A stretch of 64,000 nucleotides of DNA from Mactra quadrangularis (Eukaryota > Mollusca > Bivalvia > Venerida > Mactridae): positions 36,775,322 through 36,839,321 of the forward strand of contig CM046300.1 in NCBI GenBank assembly GCA_025267735.1. Direction: 5' to 3'. The notes below the pieces were generated by a model. The model was given only the letters and a program-made list of their open reading frames with translations, was not told where the DNA came from and did no database searches. Position numbers and translations under genes: made by a program. Below, piece after piece: positions 1 to 12,900 of this stretch. Every line of letters begins with the position of its first letter. Within the stretch, counting starts at the first letter, position 1.

Positions 1-877
1 TCATGATCATTATCATCTGACTTTCAGTATGCTTGATATTTTTTGTCTGTATATTTAGTATTGATGGGCATAGTTGATCTGATTAAAAGCTACTTGATTT
101 AATGCAATACAATTTTTTGCAATTATTATTTAGCTGATAATTTTCCTATCTAAAGTATGTTCTGCATTGAAATGATGTTTACCGTGTTTCACCTGAAATA
201 AATGATTACAACTTATGTTACTGATCAATGCAGTTAGAAATAAGTTATTTATGTTTTGTTGAAGAGACATCAGTATCTGTCCGTACTGTGTAAATCAATA
301 TATTGCCATGAGATGTCTGAGTATTTATATCGACTATTTCGTCATCTGACGATTAAAATTAAACTCAATTTTATGACTTCATGTGACAATTGTAAAGTCA
401 GTTTTCAATGTTTTAGATAGGGCCTTCATCGAAAATCATGATATTAATGTATCACCAAGTTTTGACGGACGATCCGATATCGATTCACAATTTGGAATAT
501 CGATACAATCTAGTATTTCATAAAGCTATAACTATAGGACTTTTACATATTTTCTGAGTTTTCATGTTTCCAGTTAAGTATCAAAAACAAGAAAAACTGT
601 TTGTTTTAGTTTGTTTTGATGTCTGAAACAACTTTAACATCATGCATAACATTGTGAGAGCATTATATAGTATATATATATCCTGGAGTTCTAGTGGCTT
701 GTATTACACTCATTGTCTGACTTGATATATTGATATATCAATATCACCGATACTTGCCTTTTGATAAATCCATACAAAATTTTCTATCAATGACAGCCCT
801 AGTTTTAGAACATATTTTGTTGTGGTTATTTATGTATAAATTAATGATGTAGTATTATATATTTATATATTATGTAG
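1..877 (+). other. SF3B3 intron, 3' part
   Basis: Intron upstream of the first visible exon. Holds snoRNA A copy 1; otherwise I see only AT-rich sequence. Confidence 0.8.
162..233 (+). ncRNA. Box C/D snoRNA candidate, family A copy 1 (SF3B3 intron)
   Basis: Terminal stem CTGCATTGA (162-170) pairs perfectly with TCAATGCAG (225-233). Box C-like ATGATGT is at 172-178, box D' CTGA at 193-196, C'-like AATGATTA near 201, and box D CTGA at 221-224. The guide before D' is TTACCGTGTTTCAC. It lies in the SF3B3 intron upstream of the first exon seen. The arrangement is that of a processed intronic snoRNA, and the other four copies support it. Confidence 0.82.
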
Positions 878-940
878 AATGATTTAGATGATCCAGAAAG
901 AGGAATGATATTTGTATGTAGTGCAACACATAAAACTAAG
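878..940 (+). CDS. SF3B3: SF3B3 exon (first in window)
   Basis: Encodes [21 protein letters not shown], 21 codons in phase 0 at both ends (window residues 1-21, about human 277-297). The acceptor is AG at 876-877 and the donor GTAAG at 941. A MITE begins 18 bases past the donor. Confidence 0.95.
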
Positions 941-3900
941 GTAAGAAAATACTTATTGCAGTGTTTATTCTAGGATTTGAAAAATATAGGGGATCTTCCC
1001 CCACCTCTTGAAAAAATGTGGGGGATTTTGAAAAAATGTGGGGGAATACATGTATAAGGTGATGCAAAAATGACTATCTAAAATTACTTACCGTTCAGTA
1101 TTAATTATGCCTAATTCATCACTGAGTTTAAACATAGTTTGACTTGCACTATTGATCAAAAGCAGGCCACAGAAAAACCCAACTCTATTTGTCATGGTTT
1201 TGTTTTACTTTCATTATGAAAATTCTTTTTATGGATGATTTGAAGTGGGGGAATTGTCACGTACGTCGTCGAAAAATCTGGGGGATTTTTTATCAAAATG
1301 GGGGATTCCCGAGGCCTAGAATGAACACTGTATTGTTAATTAAGTGTCTGATTAGAACAGAGATATGTTTCATATTGTATCATTAGCTATCTTATCAATA
1401 TTTATTGTTATGACCCTGGCCTGGTAATGATTAGATAACCAGTTTAGCATTGTTTCAAGTCACATCTAAAACCTGCCCTGTTGTTTCCTTGAGCAAGAAA
1501 CGGTATCTTACTTGCTCAGTACTGGGGGACCAGGAGGCGGACTGGAAGTGATTTATCTCGGTTGTAAGAATTTGTTTAGCAATCAAGCTGAAATAAATTA
1601 GTATGAACTAGTTGTAAAATAAATGTTGTATTTACATACAAATAAATTGTTTAAATCATAGTGTGACAAATTCATTGTTAAACTTCATTCTTGTTAAGAT
1701 GTTCTTTATCATATCTTTTAGACAGTTAATATAGATATTTTACTAACTTTATACATAGATATGATGGTTTCCGTGTTTCACCTGATTATTTGTGATTACA
1801 CTTTGTGATTTACTGATCTATGTATCCACAATTATTAACTTCCATGTTAGATTGACATTAACTGATCATTGGTCATGATATCTTCCTTACAGGAATCCTA
1901 TTTACTTGACCATGGCTCTTACCGTGTCATTTACTTTTAGATAAACATATGTGGCTATTATTATTGAATCAAATTGATCTTTTTGTCCTTGGTAAAAACT
2001 GCCTAAGGAGTTAGATGAAAGTTCATGAGAGTTTTCAGATTTTGTCCTCCAATTTTCTCCAACATAATTATATGCTTTTTCATTGCATAATAACATCTAT
2101 ATCATTGATGTTTGTTTATTTCAGTCAATGTTTTTCTTCTTGGCACAAACAGAACAAGGTGATATATTTAAGATTACATTAGAGACAGATGAGGACATGG
2201 TTACAGAAATACATCTTAAGTACTTTGATACTATTCCAGTAGCTACAAGCCTTTGTGTATTGAAATCTGGATTTCTGTTTTCAGCCTCTGAGTTTGGCAA
2301 CCAGTATGTATACAAATCATTAATATGTTTATTTAAAAGTATTTAGTGCAATATATTTGTAATTAACATATTCAAATATTGTGGTTTGCCCTGAACTTTA
2401 AATTCTGAAGTAAACATTCAGAAGTTGAATATTTTCGATAGCTCAAACTGAGCACAAGTTTTGCATGAGATGTTGGGGGGGGGTCTGTCCAGGTTTGTCT
2501 TCAAATTATTGCTTTAGTGTCAGTGATGACCCTGCCCAATGGGTAAAAAGTTTTGCAGGAGTTATATAAGTGTTTAATTTTAGAAATGTATTATCTAAAA
2601 TTGTTCAGCCCAGAGCTTCCATATTTGGCTTTGCAATCAGATTGAGGATCTCTGCAAAGTTAGTTAAGTTAGCCCCTGATGTTACGATTGACATCAACCC
2701 AGAGGTCAGTTATCCTACAGCTAATTATGAATGTTGAAAGATTTTGTGTTAGATGCCCTAAGTATCTAGTTCTCAGGTGAGCGGTTCTGGGTTAGTAGGA
2801 CCCTTTTTCCAAACAAAAATGTTTAGAATGTTGTCTCATAAAGTAGATACACATGTATAAAAGTGATTGTTGGTCATAGAAATGATGCTTACCGTGTTTC
2901 ACCTGATTTACAAGTGATTACAACATTTATTTTACTGATCTATGACAGTTTATAACTAACTAATGATTAATGATTCGTTATATATATATAACATGTTGAA
3001 GTGTTGACATAGTCTCTGGCCTCCTGTTTAAATAGAATCTACACTAGTGTTACACTAATACACACTAGTGTTGTGTAATAGCCACCTGTATGCAGCATTG
3101 TTTATTACCATTTGTTGTATAGATACCCAGTTATATTAAATCTTGATACAATTTATAGCTAGGCTATTATTAAGTCAATTCTTAGGTTTACTGAAATTTT
3201 CCACTTCTACACATTCTTGATGAGTGTTTGATAGAACTTTGTTTTATTTATAGTAATCTGTATCAGATAGCTAGACTAGGAGATGATGATGATGAACCAA
3301 GATTTAGTAGTGCTAGTCCACTTGAAGAAGGTACTACGTTCTTCTTTCAACCTAGACCATTGAAAAATCTGGTCATGGTTGATGAAATGGATAGTTTATC
3401 TCCCATCACTTCTTGTCAGGTAATTTCTTTTATAATCTGTGTATTTCAGGTTATATTCTTGGCTCTTATTTTGATACATTTTGACAATCGAGTATTAGAA
3501 ACAACAGTTAATTAAAGAAGTATTTCTGTAATAGATTCAATGAGTGGAATTATTCGAAGTATTTCCTCAAATTACTAGGGAAATTCCAGATGGCTTAAAC
3601 TTAAGAAAATCCAAATTGGCTTTGTGAATACTTATTTAATCATTGATTAAATTATGTGTTCTCATTGTAATGATGTTTAATTAATTCACGACAAACTATT
3701 ATCTGCACTGGACATTAGGTAAAGCGGAAAAAAGACTTGATTGAACCGAATGAAAATTTACTGGACCAAAATAGTTTTCAGCGATGTGATGAATTGTGCA
3801 GTCCAGTTTAATGATATGGCATAATTTATCCCGAAATTAAAAACAATATCACCACAGATGAATATTTTTTATTGAATATGGAACATGGTCATTGTAAAAT

Positions 3901-6900
3901 GTGGGTGGTCCACTGGACTGAGGGCAATTTTGGTGGACTTGGTCTACTGGCTAAATTTGAAAGTTTGTACAGATGTTCTAATGTTTTTATCTTACAGATT
4001 GCTGACTTGGCTAATGAAGATACTCCACAATTATATACATTATGTGGACGTGGTCCTAGATCATCATTGAGAGTGTTAAGACATGGATTAGAGGTATGTC
4101 TGGAATTAACTCTTAGATACATGTGTTGATTATTGTTTTATTAAGTGCTACAATAGGCTAGATGCAGTGTTAGATTTAATTATACCCCCGCTTCGAAGAA
4201 GAGGGGGGTATACTGTTTTACCCTTGTCCGTGCGTCCGTCCGTTACAAAATTTCCGTCGCAGTTTTCTCAGCAACTATAAAATGCAGCAGCCTAAAACTT
4301 TGCATATTGCTTCATCCTATAGTCCCATGTGGTGTAAAGCGATTTCATGCTCCTTGCTCATCTACTTTCTGTTTGTCGCATATTTTTAGATTTTGGCGGG
4401 GGTATCACTAGTGAGCATTAGCTCACAGATTTACTTGTTTTTCATGAAAACATGCCCAGTGGGCAAGTTAACCCTGGCATTTAATTGCCCCCAGTTCCTT
4501 TCGGTTGCCTCAACATTTACTGGCGGAACAGCTTCTATTGTTACCAACTTGCCCTGTCAATATTCAACTTGGCAGGGCAAGTGCTTATTTCTAACACTGA
4601 GGCTAGATGCTATGTTAATGCCTTAATTAACTATAAGAAACTGCTTATGTATTAATTAAAGGTATTAGGTATTAAAAAAGACAGCTTAGTTTTTAACCAT
4701 CTCTCAGTAGGTTGATTTTGGTTGTTTATTTTATATACATAAATACATTGTTAGCCATGATTTGAAGATTCTGCATTGAAATGATGTTTACCGTGTTTCA
4801 CCTGATGTTAATGATTACAAAACTTAACATTACTGATCTATGCAGAATAAAATGTTGTATTGGATGGACATACTCTTACTATTTGACAATTATGTAGATT
4901 TTCCTCTGTGAAGGGAGAAGTTGGTGCCATGTAGACAAGTTTAAAATTAGCCTGAAAAGCTGGTTCTGTAGCTAGCCATGTAAATAACCAAATATAAGGT
5001 GTTTTTAATAGCTTGAAATACAAATGTTAAATACATATGATTGTATATGAACACTGGGTAGAAAATTAATCTAATGAATACTACCCAGTGAGACTCTATG
5101 TATAATAATAGTAATAATAATAAAAATATAATAATAGTAATAGTAATGATAAATAATAATAATGATGATAATAATTGTATTTAATTGTATTTAACAATGA
5201 CATGACACATGGCATACAAATGGTGAATATCACAGTATGTAAATGACATTTGTCATGCACATCAATACTGGGGATGACACAAAAAGAGTTAAATCTCTTT
5301 ATTCCCATTGTGGTCCCCAATTTCCATTGTGATCAACTTTGAACTATGATAAGTTATGTTTACTATATTTCAGGTATCTGAGATGGCTGTGTCAGAACTT
5401 CCTGGTAATCCCAATGCTGTATGGACAGTAAAGAAACACTCAGATGGTATGGTATATTATATTGTAGTAATCTCTATGGACACATCAGTAAACAAGTCTC
5501 AAACTGATCAAACTTAAAGCTTTACACACAACAATTTTAAACTTATTGATTAAATATAACTTGGTTACAAATATGTAGACAGTAAAACCAGAAGTCTAAT
5601 ATCAGTCTGTATCTGGTGAAATTTTTCCTCTAACCAGTAAGAACCTCAATCACTGAAAATACACTATTAGTAATTTTAGTATGATTACTTTATTATCTAT
5701 TTTTGTAAAAGTGGATTTTAAGAGAGTTTTTAACTGATGGGTTTCTACGAGATGTTTATTACTCATGAAATAGTTTGTCTTGCAGGATTGTGAATATGGA
5801 AGAACATGATCTGGTTTCAGGTTATTTTATTTCAGGACAAAATTTCAATGATCATTTCACAGCCTTGAGTCATAACACTCAATGTTTGATCACAGTATGT
5901 AGGCAGCTTGTTAAAGCATATACATTTAGACAAACTTGTGTAGGCTTCAAGGCTGTGGGCACAGAGTTTTTTTTATTTTCTATTTTTGTATGACTTATAT
6001 ATGTTTAGAATGTTAAAGTTAAGGGTATAAGTCCGGTGCTAAATTTGCTGTCATTAATGACTTCTTGGAGAAAATACACTTGGTAGATACAGAACTAATT
6101 GCATCCTGTCTTTAGGCTGTTGAGTCAATAAATGTGGCACCTGCTGACAGAAAGTTATATGTAATGTTAGTAAATTGGCATGTTGTAAAATGTAAGAGAA
6201 ATGTAAAAGAGACTTGATGCTAGAACTTGAGTAGGAAGGATTTTTTCCAGAAAATTTATCCATTTCTTTGATAGAAACGAGACTAATTGAATCAGGCTGG
6301 TGCTAGTGTGACACCATGACCAGACCTGTTTTCTAATTTCAGATTTTGGGGATAACCATTACTTAGATAGCTGATGAAATCAGGTGGGTATTCAAGGATG
6401 GATAGTGTAGCTGATATATTCATACAGAGTTGGTTGTAATGTGGCAGTGATATTGGCTGCCTTTTTAGTAGCATTGTTGGAAAAAGAAGGACTTAATTAT
6501 GTTGTTGTAATAGTTAAATAAAAAAGTTAAACATTTTGTAAAGTACTTCATGCTAGAATGTGGTTAAGAATAGTTTTTCTGTGTGGCCTTGAAATGTGAT
6601 TTGGGTTTACATTGCTATTTGATGAACATGATAACTTTTTGTGCATTTTCGTATCTTTGAAGTCATTAGATTTTAACATGGCAGTCTTTTGTGCTAAATT
6701 AAACTTGAATATCAAATTGATGATTTAAGGAGTGACGTGCCTCAATCTGATTAAAACCCGATCTAAAGTTTTTGGCTCACCTACTGGCTAAGTTAAATCT
6801 GGCTGTTTTCTTATGACGTTCGCGTTCAGGTGACTTTCTCATTATAGTATTCATGACGAAATTGTTATGTTTAGTAACGTTTACATCATCTACGTCATGC

Positions 6901-9900
6901 AATTTGAAATGAGTTGTCCAATTGCAGACTGAATTATACTGCTGTCAAATTAGCTCGCAAATCTTAGTATAAAAAATGAAATTACGAAATCAAAATGCTA
7001 TTAAGTGTTTCATCTCGATGAAAGCTACGCATTGATTGGTCGACATTAAGGTTATCTCGACATGACCCTCCATGGGAACTAAGGAGATTCTGTACGACAA
7101 CTCTCTACAGCCAGATATCTGTTTACGGATATTGGATCTGCCTTAATTAAATTTTATGTTTAAACTGTTATTGTGAATTTCTATTTTTTATGTCAGTTTT
7201 TTCTTTCGCTCTCAAACATTTCTATTTACTTGAATAAACTTCCCTCACTTAAAAATGCTGTTTCTAATTTCCAATCAAACCTCTTCATTTTTAATTTGAT
7301 AGTGACACACAATTGATTCATTCTTATTGAAATTCTTAATTCTGTCCAAAGATGAAATAAAAATACAGTACTTCTACTGTTCTACATAGGCTTAATGTGT
7401 GCATGTCTGTCTATTATAGTTAAGATTAAACTACATTGAGACGTTTTAAATGTTCCTGGGTAAGTTTTAACTCTACATGTCTTATACTTGTTATATGTCA
7501 CATTGTTTAACATAGGAATATTTATTTATTTTCAGATGAGTATGATGCCTACATTATTGTATCTTTCGTGAATGCTACACTGGTATTGTCTATTGGTGAG
7601 ACTGTTGAAGAAGTAACAGATTCAGGTTTCTTGGGTACTACACCTACATTGTCATGTTCACAGCTTGGTGATGATGCTCTGGTTCAGGTATGTAGATAGA
7701 GACAAGTTTATAACAATCGTTGTTCTTAACATCAGAAAGGGCTTTGAAGAAGAAAAAGGATGGAGTGCTTTGGTAGTATGCTGGTATTACTTCGAAGGAA
7801 CAAAAAATCGTAACATGAAGTAGAAAGAATGAAATGAGAGTAGAGGGCAGGGTCCATTTGCTTTTCTGCTTTATAACACTTACTAATTTGTTTAGTAGTC
7901 ATGTCACTCTACAGAATAAATGTTTCCATGTGTTTAAGAAAGTCTAGCAATGAATTATGTGAAATTATTATTCTTTAAGCTAACTATGAATACTGTAACA
8001 CTGCTATTCTTCAATGTCTAAAAATGTTCTATTGCTTATTTATACACATGTGTAATTACAGATTTATCCTGATGGAATTCGTCACATTCGTTCAGATAAG
8101 AGAGTAAATGAATGGAAAACACCAGGAAAAAAGAACATTGTAAAATGTGCTGTAAATCAACGTCAAGTAGTGATTGCATTGTCTGGAGGAGAACTTGTTT
8201 ATTTTGAAATGGATCCTGTAAGTAAACTAAATAAACTATTCCATATGGTTTAGCCATTTAGCTTTGTCTTTTATTTTAATATTATATACCACATTTGTGT
8301 AGCGCTCTTTTCATATTGAAAATATTTTCGAAAGTGCTTACTCTCAATAGTTTTTCTTTTTTTTATGACTGTATATGCATTGTTCTAGATGTTTGGTTTT
8401 TAATGTGAAGTTGACAAATTGACAACATTTTGATGCAGTAAAATGGACCATAAATTCTTTACATGATAATATTTATTAGCTTGGTTATTCCTGAACTTCA
8501 CATTGTCATTTAAGACTGAAAGTATTATCTTGTGTATGTTGGCTATGTTTTCATTTCAGTTAATATGTTTTATAAACATTGACTCTAAATTGACCTTAGA
8601 TTATGAACTCTAAAGATCTAATATTGCTAGCAAGGATTTTAACATTTTATAAGATTGTATAGAGCATGTTTTGTTATTATTTCAGACTGGACAATTGAAT
8701 GAGTATACAGAACGTAAAGAGATGTCCTCGGATGTTGTATGTATGGCTTTAGGAAGGGTACCTTCTGGTGAACAAAGGTGTAGATTTTTGGCTGTTGGTC
8801 TGGCTGATAATACTGTCAGAATTGTGTCCTTAGATCCTACAGTAAGTATGTCATATAGTAAAAAAATTTAGGGCGAAGTTTTTTTTTGCTTTGATGCAGG
8901 ATAAGGGCGAAGTTCGGACTCGGAAGGCGACTTCTTCGCCCTGGTCGCCCCCCTCTCGAGACCGCTGGATTATTTCCCTTAGTAATTTTTGCGTTAAAGT
9001 TATTAAATCCGGCTTTAATGTGGTTTCCACATTACATTTCCTAAGTGTTTTGGAAATTTAAAAAATCAATGTTGACACATGTCATGTTTGGTACGCCCAG
9101 ATATAACATTGTGTCTAGGTGGCTAATGGGAGCTAAATGTCCAAATATGGACTTGAGGTATATTCCCTTTCCACAACATTGAAGATAAACTGGCTATATT
9201 GTATACTAGAAATAGTTAATGATTATAGCTAGACCCTGTATATTCCATAACCTTCCTATAGTTACTATGTTAACTATGACTAGGGAGACAAACCATACAG
9301 GGAACAATTCAATTTCAATTTCTTTTCTAGTTTTGTTTGAATTAGGTCAATTTTGGCATTATGTTATTGCCTTAATTAGTTTGTAACTGAAAGAGCTTTT
9401 TTCTAAGTTACTTGTAAAATGCTAGTTATAGCTTGCTGTTCAATGTAAATGTTTATTTGTGCAGATAAGACAGTTTGTATTAATAATTTATATTAACATA
9501 ATCATATAAAATAAGATGTCAGGACACCCATGCAATATGCATCTTCTCCATTCTTTTGGTTTAGTCCTCTTAATGAGTTCATATTTGCTGAATGTAACGC
9601 TCAGGAATATCCAGTCAACATAAGGGCATGAGCTCTTGGGCACACAACCAGTCACCAATCACTAAAATGTCAGGTATGTTTTAAGTCTGTGAAAAGTGGT
9701 AGTTGGAATCGATAGATTTTCAAGCGCCTATTCTACTTTGTTGCAAGTTTTTGTTACCTAAGTAAATTAATAAGTTGAACCAAATTCAGTCATATGCTTG
9801 TGTTTTCGTACTGAAACATAAAAGCATTGTTTTTAAAAAGGTATGTATTACATTCCATGAAGGGTTGTTTATTTCTTATAAACTTACATATATATATTAT

Positions 9901-12900
9901 CATATTTCAGGATTGCCTGTCTCCACTAAGTATGCAGGCATTACCAGCAGCCCCTGAATCCTTATGTATAGTAGAGATGGGTGGTACTGAAGCTAAAGAA
10001 GAAACAGGAGAAGTTGGTACTGCTGGAGGTCTCTTTCTTAATACTGGTTTACAGGTAACTATATGTGTATATATGTATTACTGTAATACTGGTGTTGAAA
10101 TCTTTACTGTAAATTAATGGTGTCTGGTAATAGAAGGTCACATTTACTCAAATGATAGAGTCATTATAAGACTACTATAAAATATACTCAAACTCTTGAA
10201 AAGTAAGTGATAGTCTGTTGTTTTCACTCTGCAAATTTAGGTGAACATAGACTAATTTAAATATAGATACTGTTTTGAATGGAAGTGGGAGTCCAATGGT
10301 ATTTTTTTATCCAAAGATGAAATAAAATAATTATTTCCAATCTACAAATTATACTTAGCTCAGTATACTTAGCTCAGTTTAATAACATAAAATTGACACT
10401 AACTGTTGCAGATCTAGATTTAGATTTGTTCCTTGGATCAAGTAAACTTGGCTGCTATGTTAAAATGTAAATGTTTATATTACAGAATGGTGTACTATTA
10501 CGTACAGTGCTGGACACTGTAACTGGTGATCTATCTGATACAAGAACTAGATATCTAGGTTCTAGACCTGTTAAATTGTTTAGAATTGCCATGCAAGGCT
10601 CAGAAGCTGTAAGTAATTATACTTGATTTATTTGTTTGTTCATTTTCTATATACATATATTTGTGATGAAACCTTTTCTTGAAGTAAGTTCATGTTTGCC
10701 AAATAATAAGAGTTACATTGTTTTTATTGTCAGTCTCGTTAAACTCATGTGTACACTTTAGTTAAATAATTTTTGAAGCGCTGTTAGTGTTAAAATCATT
10801 TTTGATTGAGTTTTCAATCAGGTATCATAGTGTGTACTGTAAAACGCCATAGAAGTAATTTCTGAACACGATTTGCTTAAAATAAAATTTGAAAATTACC
10901 TTGTCTTCATGACTGTGATTAAGGGTGGATTTTCAAATTAGTTTAGATTAGATGAATATCCTCATATGGATAATACCAAGTTTTATTTCTAATGATCATT
11001 GTTTCTATTTCAGGTTCTTGCCATGTCAAGTCGTTCTTGGCTAAGTTACGCATATCAAAGTAGATTTCATTTAACTCCTTTATCATATGAAAGTTTAGAA
11101 TACGCCTCGGGTTTTGCATCTGAACAGTGTCCAGAGGGTATTGTGGCCATTTCTACAAATACACTGAGGTAAGATATGTCCAAGATCTCTGTTCTTAAAT
11201 TTTGTTTTTATTTATTATGGTGTCTGCCTTTAGTTTTACTGCTTTTCTGCTAATTTTAATACTATGTTCATAGCCAGTTTTAGGTTCATATTAATTGAAA
11301 TAGTTCACCTTCAAGCATTTAAAATGATGACAACTTCAAGTAAAAAAGATAATCATGTCAAATATATATGCATACTGTTGCTTTTTATAGTTAAATGAAT
11401 AAGTTCAATTATAGACCCATGTTATTGATTTATAAAAAAATAGTTTCATTTGTATGTTTTCTTTGGTTCTATTAAATATTTAACATTAACATTTATTCAC
11501 AGAATTTTAGCCTTAGAGAAATTAGGAGCTGTATTTAATCAAGTATCCCACAATTTATTGTATACACCAAGAAAGTTTGTTATACATCCTGAGTCTGGAC
11601 ATCTTATTATCATAGAGACAGATCATATTGCTTATACTGAAGCTACTAAAGCACAGAGGAAACAAACACTGGCTGATGTAAGTTTTGTGCATAAAGTTTG
11701 ACCCGATCTGACCTTTTTGCAAGAATATTCATTACATTGAATACGAATGTAGTATTAATGAATGATTACTCCGTGGTCGTGAAGATAATGTGTTGAAATT
11801 TACCCCATAAAGATACTTCTTTAATTTTACAATGGCTGCCGAAGTGTAGAATAGGCTTGGTACTGATTTTTGTTGGTATGTGTAATATAATAATTAGATG
11901 CAAATGTGAAAGGTCAGATCGGGGTCAAACTTCATGCACTGTATATGTTGTAAATTCTAGGTTAAAACTACAGTATGCAGTGTTATTTGATATTCCTGGT
12001 GCACATCAGAAAAGCAACAAAATGTAATAACTTCTGATTTTGGCTTGGTAATATTAAGTTTTGGATTGTATGAATGGAAAAAAGTTTTGAACTAACTGAC
12101 AGTATTATTGAAATTCGAAAGTATAGAAAAACTTGTTGTTTGTTCTAAAAGTTCACTATAATGATTCACAATTGTGAAATACATTCTTTCAGGGCCAAAA
12201 CACCATTTTTGGGGAAGAGGCCTCAGCCCTTTTTTGAGGGAAAATAGCACAGTTTTCACTTCATTGGGGAAAATGGACCCACTTCATTGCCAGTAAAATA
12301 GGAAAAGATGTATTAAATCATAGGTGTTACAAAATCAATTAGATATTAAATCATGTAAATTTTGTGGTAAAAGAAACAATGTAGACTGCGTTGTGAGGAA
12401 ATCTGAATATTTTTCCCTTTCTATATCACAAATTATGGTTCAACATTCTTTTGGAATTTTTCATGTGACTTTATGGGGAGTATGGAGGATCAAACTGGGG
12501 AAAAACAGTGTTTTTTTGTTTGGGGAAGCAGCCTGAATTTGGCTTCTGCATAGAAGAGTGTTTTGGCCCTGTCTTTATTAGATATTTTATTCAAGAATCA
12601 AATAATTCATACTGCATACTTTTATAGATTATTTAACATTTCAACAGTCACTGAATTAGTTAAGTTTATTTTAAATATATTTTGTTACCCATATTCACAT
12701 AAATATTTACAAACACAGGTATACATCAATAGTAATGAATATAATAAATATATATAACTATAAAAGGCAAAAGGATTAAAACATAAGTTCTATAACTTAG
12801 TTATGTCTCTCCCCTTAAATTCACTGAATTGATGTCTTGGTCACCATCAGGGGCCGGGAAATTTGACTAACCCCTTTGAAAAACCCAATCTGTTCCAATT

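Larger units (their letters stand above)
10055..11502 (+). other. Three SF3B3 introns of 330-430 bp
   Basis: 10055-10485, 10609-11013 and 11169-11502 show nothing beyond splice sites. Confidence 0.75.

Noticed and set aside
162..233. Direct orthology of snoRNA family A with SNORD111
   Set aside because: Shared host gene only; from memory SNORD111 guides a different 28S site, and I cannot align the sequences here.
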